Source: Dillenia suffruticosa
Lineage: Eukaryota; Streptophyta; Magnoliopsida; Dilleniales; Dilleniaceae
Direction of reading: 5' to 3'
Assembly (NCBI GenBank): GCA_033439265.1
Contig: JAVTVX010000001.1
Span: 13,844,608-13,908,607, forward strand
DNA: 64,000 bases
The notes under the pieces are model-generated. The model saw only the letters and a list, made by a program, of their open reading frames with translations. It searched no databases and was not told where the DNA came from. Made by a program: the position numbers and the translations under genes. This document shows positions 58,531 to 64,000 of this stretch, piece after piece; the stretch's first letter is position 1; every line of letters begins with the position of its first letter.

Positions 58531-61500
58531 GAATTGTCAGTTAGAATCAAATTTGAAATGATTCTTGTCCCCATTCTAAATTTTTACCATTAAACCCCAA
58601 TGGCTTAGCATTTGAGTGCCAGCCTGCCAGCCTTGTAAACTGAAGGTCTGTTGTCAATCTTGCATGGGGGCAATAAATTTGAAATTCTTCGGTTTAAATG
58701 GAAGGTCTTATTATTTTGGGTTTGATCATACCAACACTAATGCATGACTGACTTATTTTGGGTACAATCATACCAGCACAATGAGAGACCTCATCGAAAG
58801 TTCTTGTGTTACACCCCTTATTTGAATTGTCAATGAGAATCAAATTTGAAATGATTTCTATTCTCATTCTAAGCATTTATCAATGTGCCCCTATAGCTCA
58901 GTGGTAGAGCATAAGTATTGTAAATTGAAGTTCTGTAGTTCAATCTTGCACTAATGTATGGTTGATTTATCTTGGGTACGATCATACTAGCACGATGAGT
59001 GACCTCTTCGGAAGTTCTCATGTTTCACCCCTTGTTTGAATTGTTAGTGAGAATGAAATTTGAAATGATTCCTGTTCCAATTCAAAGTTTTAATCAATAA
59101 GCCCCAATAGCTTAGTAGTAGAGTGTCAATCTTGTAAACTGAAGGTTTGTAGTTCGATGCTGTATGGGGGCAATAATATTGAAATTCTCTAGTTCAAATG
59201 GAAGGTCTCATTATTTTGGGTTCGATCATGCAAGCACTAATGCATAGCTGACTTATTTTGGATACTGTCATACTCGTACTCTGACCTATTTTGGGTACTA
59301 TCATACGAGCACAAACCTACTTAGAAGTTCTCGAGTTACACCCCTCGTTTGAATTGTCGTGCGAATCGAATTTGAAATGATTCCTATTCCCATTCTAAGT
59401 TTTTATCGATAAACCCCTATAGATTTGTGGTAAAGCGTCGATCTTGTAAACTAAAGGCCTACATGGGGGCAATAATTTTGAAATTCCTTAGTTGAAACGG
59501 AAGGCCTTATTATTTTGGATGTGATCATACAAGTACAAATGCATGGCTGATAGATTTTGGGTACTATCACAACAGCACGATGAGTGACCTCCTTGAAAGT
59601 TCTCGTATTGTACCCATCATTTGAATTGTCGGTGAGAATGAAATTTGAAATGATTCCTATTCCCATTCTATGATTTTATCGATAAGCTCCTATAACTCGG
59701 TGGTAGAGCATCAGCCATGTAATCTGTAGTTCAATCTTGCTTGGGGGCAATAATTTTGAAATTCTTTAGTTTAAACAGAAGGTTCCATTATTTTGGGTGC
59801 GATCATCCAATAGTAATGCATGGTTGACTTAATTTGAGTATGATTATACCAGCATGATGAGTGACCTCCTTAGAAGATCTCGTGTTGCACCACTCGTTTG
59901 AATTACCAGTAAGAATCAAATTTGAAATGATTCTTGTCCCCATTCTAAATTTTTACCATTAAACTCCTATAGCTCAGTGGTAGAGCGGTATTCATGTAAA
60001 CTGAAGGTTTGTAGTTCAATCCTCCATGGGGGCAATAATTTTGAAATTCTTTGGTTTAAACAGAAGCTTTCATTATTTTGGGTGTGATTATATTGGTATG
60101 AATGCATGGTTGACATATTTTGGGTACGATCATACCAGCACGATGAGTGACTTGGGAAGATGTTGTGCTGCACCACTTGTTTAAATTGTCGATAAGAATA
60201 AAATTTGAAATGATTTTTGTTCCCATTCTAAAATTTTACCATTAAACCCCTATAGCTTAGTGGTAAAGCATCAGTCTTGTAAACTGAAGATCTATAGTTC
60301 CATCCTGCGTGGAGGCAATAGTTTTGAAATTTTTTGATTTAAACAGAAGGTCTTATTATTTTGGGTTTGATCATACCAGCAACAATGCATGGTTGACTTA
60401 TTTGGGTACAGTCATACCGGCACTATTGGTGACCTCCTCAAAAGTTACTATGTTGCACCCTTTGTTTGAATTGTAGATGAAATCAAATTTGAAATGATTT
60501 CTATTCCCATTCTAAGTTTTTATCGATAAGCCCCTATAGTTTAGTGGTAGAACATTAGTCTCGCAAATTGAAAGTTTGTAGTTCAATCCTACGCTAATGC
60601 ATGGCTGAGTTATTTTGGGTACGATCATGCCAGCACGATGAGTGACCTCATCGTTGTCATGTGAATCAAATTTGAAAAGATTCCTGTTCCCATTATGAGA
60701 TTTTATTCATACGCTCCTATAGCTCAATGGTAGAGCATCAATCTTGTAAATTGAAGGTCTGCATGGGGGCAATAATTTTGAAATTCTATAGCTTAAACGG
60801 AAGGTCTCATTATTTTGGGTGTGAGCATATAAGTACTAATGCATGGCTGACTTATTCTGGGTATGATTATACTAGCACGATGAGTGGCCTCCATGGAAGT
60901 TCTCGTGTTGCGGCCTTCTTTTGAATTGTCAGTGAGAATCAAATTTTAAATGATTCCTATTCCCATTTTAATTTTGTATTGATAAGCCCCTATAGCTTAG
61001 TGGTAGAGCATTAGTCTTGTAAATTGAAGGTCTGTAGTTCGATCCTGTATGGGGGCAATAATTTTGAAATTCTTTACTTTAAACGGAAGGTTGTATTATT
61101 TTGGATGCGATCATACCAACACTAATGCATGGTTTATTTATTTTGGGTATGATCATACCAGCACGATGAGTGAGCTCCTCAGAAGATCTCGTGCTGCACC
61201 CCACGTTTGAATTGTTGGTAAGAATCAAATTCGAAATGAATCCTATTCCCATTCTAAATTTTTACTATTAAGTCCCTATAGCTTAGTAGTAAAGCCCTAG
61301 TCTTGTAAACCAAAGGTTTATAGTTGAATCCTTCATAGGGACAATAATATTGAAATTCTTTGGTTTAAACGGAAGGTCTCATTATTTTGGTTGCGATTAT
61401 ACCAGTATTAATGCATGGCTGTCTTATTTTGTGTGCGATCATACCAGCAAGATGAGTGACCTCCTAGGAAGTTTTCGGACGATGAGAATCAAATTTGAAA

Positions 61501-63170
61501 TGATTCCTATTCCCATTCTATGTTTTTATCGATCAGTCCCTATAGCTTAGTAATAGAGTGTTAGTCTTGTAAACTAAAGGCCTATAGTTCAATCTTGCAC
61601 TAATACAAGGCTATGTTATTTTGGGTTCGATCATAACAACATGATGAGTGGCCTCCTCAAAAGTTCTCGTGTTACACCCCTCATTTGAATTGTTAGTGAA
61701 ATTAAATTTGAAATGATTTTTGTTCCCATTCTAAGTTTTTATCGATAATCTCCTATAACTCAATGGCAGAGCGTCAGTCTTGTAACTGTAGGTCTATAGT
61801 TTGATCCTGCATGGTGGCAATAATTTTGAAATTCTTTAGTTTAAATGGAAGGTCTCATTATTTTGGATGCGGTCATATTAGCACTAATGCATGGCTTTCT
61901 TATTTTGGGTACAATCATACCAGCACATTGAGTGCCCAGCTGGGAAGTTCTCGTGTCATACCCCTTGTTTGAATTGTTGATGAGAATCAAATTTGAAATG
62001 ATTCCTGTTACCATTCTAAAATTTTACCATTAAACCCTTATAGCTCAGTGATATAGCGTCAGTCTTGTAAACTGAAGGTCTACAGCTCAAACTTGCACTG
62101 GGGCAATAAGTTTGAAATTTTTTGATTTAAACAGAAGGTCTCATTATTTTGGCTGCAATTATACCTGCTTTAATGCATGGCTGACTTATTTTGGTTATGA
62201 TCATACCAACATGATGAGTTCCTACCTTGGAAGTTCTCGTGTTGCACCCCTTGTTTGAATTATCGATGAGAATCAAATTTGAAATGATTCCTGTTCCCAT
62301 TTCAAGTTTTTATCGACAAGCCCCTATAGCCCAGTGTAAAGCATCAGTCTTGTAAACTTAAGTTCTGTAGTTCAATCCTGCTCTTATGTATGGTTGATTT
62401 TTTTTGGGGTACGATTATACAAGTATGATGAGTGACCTCCTTGAAAGTTCTTGTGTTACACCCCTCGTTTGAATTGTCAGTGTGAATCAAATTTGATATG
62501 ATTCTTGTTCCCATTCTATGTTTTTATTGATAAACCCCTATAGCTCAGAGGTAGAACGTCAGTCTTGGAAATTGAATGTCGGTAGCTTGATCCTGCAAGA
62601 GGGCAATAATTTTGAAAATCTTTAGTTTAAGCGGAAGGTCTCATTATTTTGGGTGCGATCATATCACCATAAATGCATAGTTAACTTATTTTGGGTACGA
62701 TCTTACTAGCACGATGAGTGACCTCGTCGAAAGATCTCCTATTGCGTCCTTCATTTGAATTGTTGGTAAGAATCAAATTCTTGCTCCCATTCAAAATTTT
62801 TACCAATAAGCCCTTATAACTTAGTGGTAGACCATTAGTCCTGTAAACTGAAGGTCTGTTGCTCAACCTACATGGGTTAATAATTTTGAATTTCTTCGGT
62901 TTAAATGGAAGGTCTCATTATTTTGGGTGCAATTATACCATCACTGCTGACTTTTTTTAGGTACAATCATACTGGTACGATGAGTGAACTCCTTGGAAGT
63001 TCTCGTGTTGCACCCCTCGTTTGAATTGTCAATGAGAATCAAATTTGAAATGATTTCTATTCCTATTATAAGTTTTTATCTATAAGTACCATAGGTCGGT
63101 GGTAGAGCATCAGTCTTGTAAACTGAAGGACTATAGTTCGATCCTACATGGGGACAATAACTTTGAAATT
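58531..63170 (+). repeat. tRNA-Thr/5S composite tandem array, block F (18 units)
   Basis: Eighteen units in the same order as block A, minus the monomer that corresponds to 4380. The best unit is 60986-61057. Subfamily marks seen in A (T-arm-less unit near 60714, GTCCCTA/TAGGGAC unit at 61267-61338, UGG anticodon near 62568) are all present. Confidence 0.85.
60986..61057 (+). tRNA. tRNA-Thr(UGU)-like gene, foldable
   Basis: Acceptor GCCCCTA/TGGGGGC, D stem GCTT/GAGC, anticodon stem TTAGT/ATTGA (two wobbles), loop CTTGTAA, T stem TGTAG/CTGTA (two wobbles), T loop TTCGATC, then TTTT after four nucleotides. All stems close without a true mismatch. It is the duplicate of 4908-4979 with a better acceptor stem. 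Confidence 0.55.
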
Positions 63171-63900
63171 CTTTAGTTTATATGGAAGGTCCCATTATTT
63201 TGGGTATGATCATACTGGTATTGATGCTTTGGGGCAATAACTCTGAAATTCTTTAGTTTAAATGGAAGGTCTTATTCTTTTGGGTATGATCATACCTATA
63301 CTAATACATCCATCAGAACTCCACAACTTATTTTGTGTGTGATCGTACTAGCACAAATGAACCAGTCCATCAGAACTCTGCAATTCAGCGTGCTTGGATG
63401 AGAGTTGTACAAGGATGGATGACCTTATTGGATGTTCTTGTGTTGCACATCTCTCTTACAAAGAGTAAATATTTTAGATGTCTTGGTTCATCATTCAAAG
63501 CGATGACAACATCGCCTTAGAGGAGAGTTGTACTAGGATTGATGACCTTCTCAAAAGATGTATCCATCAAAACTGTGCAATTGAACGTGCTTGGATGAGA
63601 GTTGTATTAGGATAGGTAAGCATCTCGGAAGATGCATCCATCAAAACTTTGCAATTAAACGTGTTTGGATGAGAATTGTACTAGGATAGGTGACTTTCCC
63701 GAAAGTTCTCATGTTGCATCCCTCATTTACAAAGAGTGAACATTTTAGACACTTTGGGTCATCATTCAAAGTGATTGCAACGTAGCCTTGGATGAGAGTT
63801 GTGTTAGGATTGGTGACCTTCTTAGAAGTTCTCGTGTTGTATGCCTTATTTATAAAGAGTGAATATTTTAAATATCTTGAATCATCATTCAAAACGATAG
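63170..63900 (+). repeat. 5S-only zone R, copy 5
   Basis: Duplicate of 7140-7860 with the same series of 5S pieces; the window ends shortly after it. Confidence 0.8.
63335..63451 (+). pseudogene. 5S rRNA pseudogene, nearly full length
   Basis: Duplicate of 7279-7395: GTACTAGCACAAATGAACC, CCATCAGAACTCTGC, AGCGTGCTTGGATGAGAG and GGATGGATGACC in 5S order. Confidence 0.8.
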
Positions 63901-64000
63901 TAATATAGATGGGGACGTGAATTATAAGATTCAATTTGATTGAATGAAATAGAGAAGTGTACATGGAGTTCTCTACGATTGCATGATACTATTGCAGTTG

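Larger units (their letters stand above)
56648..64000. repeat. Second copy of 1-7944 (large direct duplication, cut by window end)
   Basis: From GATGACGATTTTAAAGTTGC onward, positions 56648-64000 follow 1-7944 in order and orientation with high similarity by eye. It is 592 bp shorter, mostly because 274 bp (1026-1299) and one array monomer (286 bp, about 4271-4556) are absent. The remaining differences are single bases and small indels. Confidence 0.9.

Noticed and set aside
3113-62866. Many 60-110-codon frames on the minus strand with recurring peptide words such as SNLILTDNSNEG and MIVPKISQPCISA.
   Set aside because: They are the reverse strand of the tRNA-5S monomer. They recur only because the monomer recurs and its ~285-bp length is a multiple of three. 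They change freely between copies and resemble no protein.
2200-63900. Tandem Cassandra (TRIM) elements, which also carry 5S sequence in their LTRs.
   Set aside because: No Met-tRNA primer-binding word (TGGTATCAGAGC) and no LTR-type TG...CA borders appear in the monomer, and the tRNA part is a complete Thr cloverleaf, which Cassandra lacks. It remains worth testing against Cassandra consensus sequences.

Overview
The window is AT-rich plant nuclear DNA, almost certainly from an angiosperm. The evidence is the plant-type 5S rRNA sequence, Athila/Tat-like and copia retroelements, a CACTA transposon with CACTACTAGAAAA ends, tRNA-derived SINEs and L1-type LINE relics. The species cannot be told from the sequence. 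I see no intact host protein-coding gene. The long open frames belong to retroelements, and the other short frames are chance frames in repeats.

The main content is a very large degenerate tandem array whose monomer joins two RNA polymerase III genes. A full monomer is about 285 bp. It holds (i) a 72-nt tRNA-Thr(UGU)-like sequence followed within 5 nt by a TTTT run, (ii) a short spacer, (iii) the first ~28 nt of plant 5S rRNA, (iv) a second 5S start (nt ~1-20) joined directly to 5S nt ~82-119, giving a 'mini-5S' without the middle of the molecule, and (v) an AT-rich spacer leading to the next tRNA. By hand I count about 129 tRNA-like units, all on the + strand, in six blocks: A 2.2-7.1 kb (19), B 9.84-10.8 kb (4), C 14.7-32.46 kb (67), D 36.35-36.53 kb (1), E 42.83-48.2 kb (20) and F 58.5-63.2 kb (18). 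Most are decayed. A few still fold as complete cloverleaves with both internal promoter boxes; the best is at 29028-29099. Two recurrent variants are a ~213-bp short monomer, where the tRNA is fused directly to 5S, and a ~272-bp monomer whose tRNA lacks the T arm. Block C is further organised as a ~3-kb higher-order repeat of 11-12 monomers.

Blocks sit in a repeated macro-unit: left flank L (~0.5 kb), tRNA-5S array, a 5S-only zone R with nearly full-length 5S pseudogenes, an L1-type LINE 3' relic, an unidentified ~0.5-kb segment (called C below), an unidentified ~1-kb segment (called D), then L again. Two large direct duplications are visible: 1-7944 with 56648-64000 (the second copy is cut by the window end), and about 9841-14848 with 31464-36475.

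Later insertions interrupt this plan. They are a 6.3-kb Ty3-type LTR element (36532-42825) that landed inside a 5S-derived stretch, a 1.1-kb CACTA element (49373-50479) that itself holds a SINE-like piece, a SINE with 19-bp target duplications (50565-50775), and a copia remnant (53329-55725) flanked by 324-bp direct repeats of local sequence. A U2 snRNA-like fragment lies near 9.33 kb. All identifications are by eye from remembered family sequences; no alignments or database searches were run.
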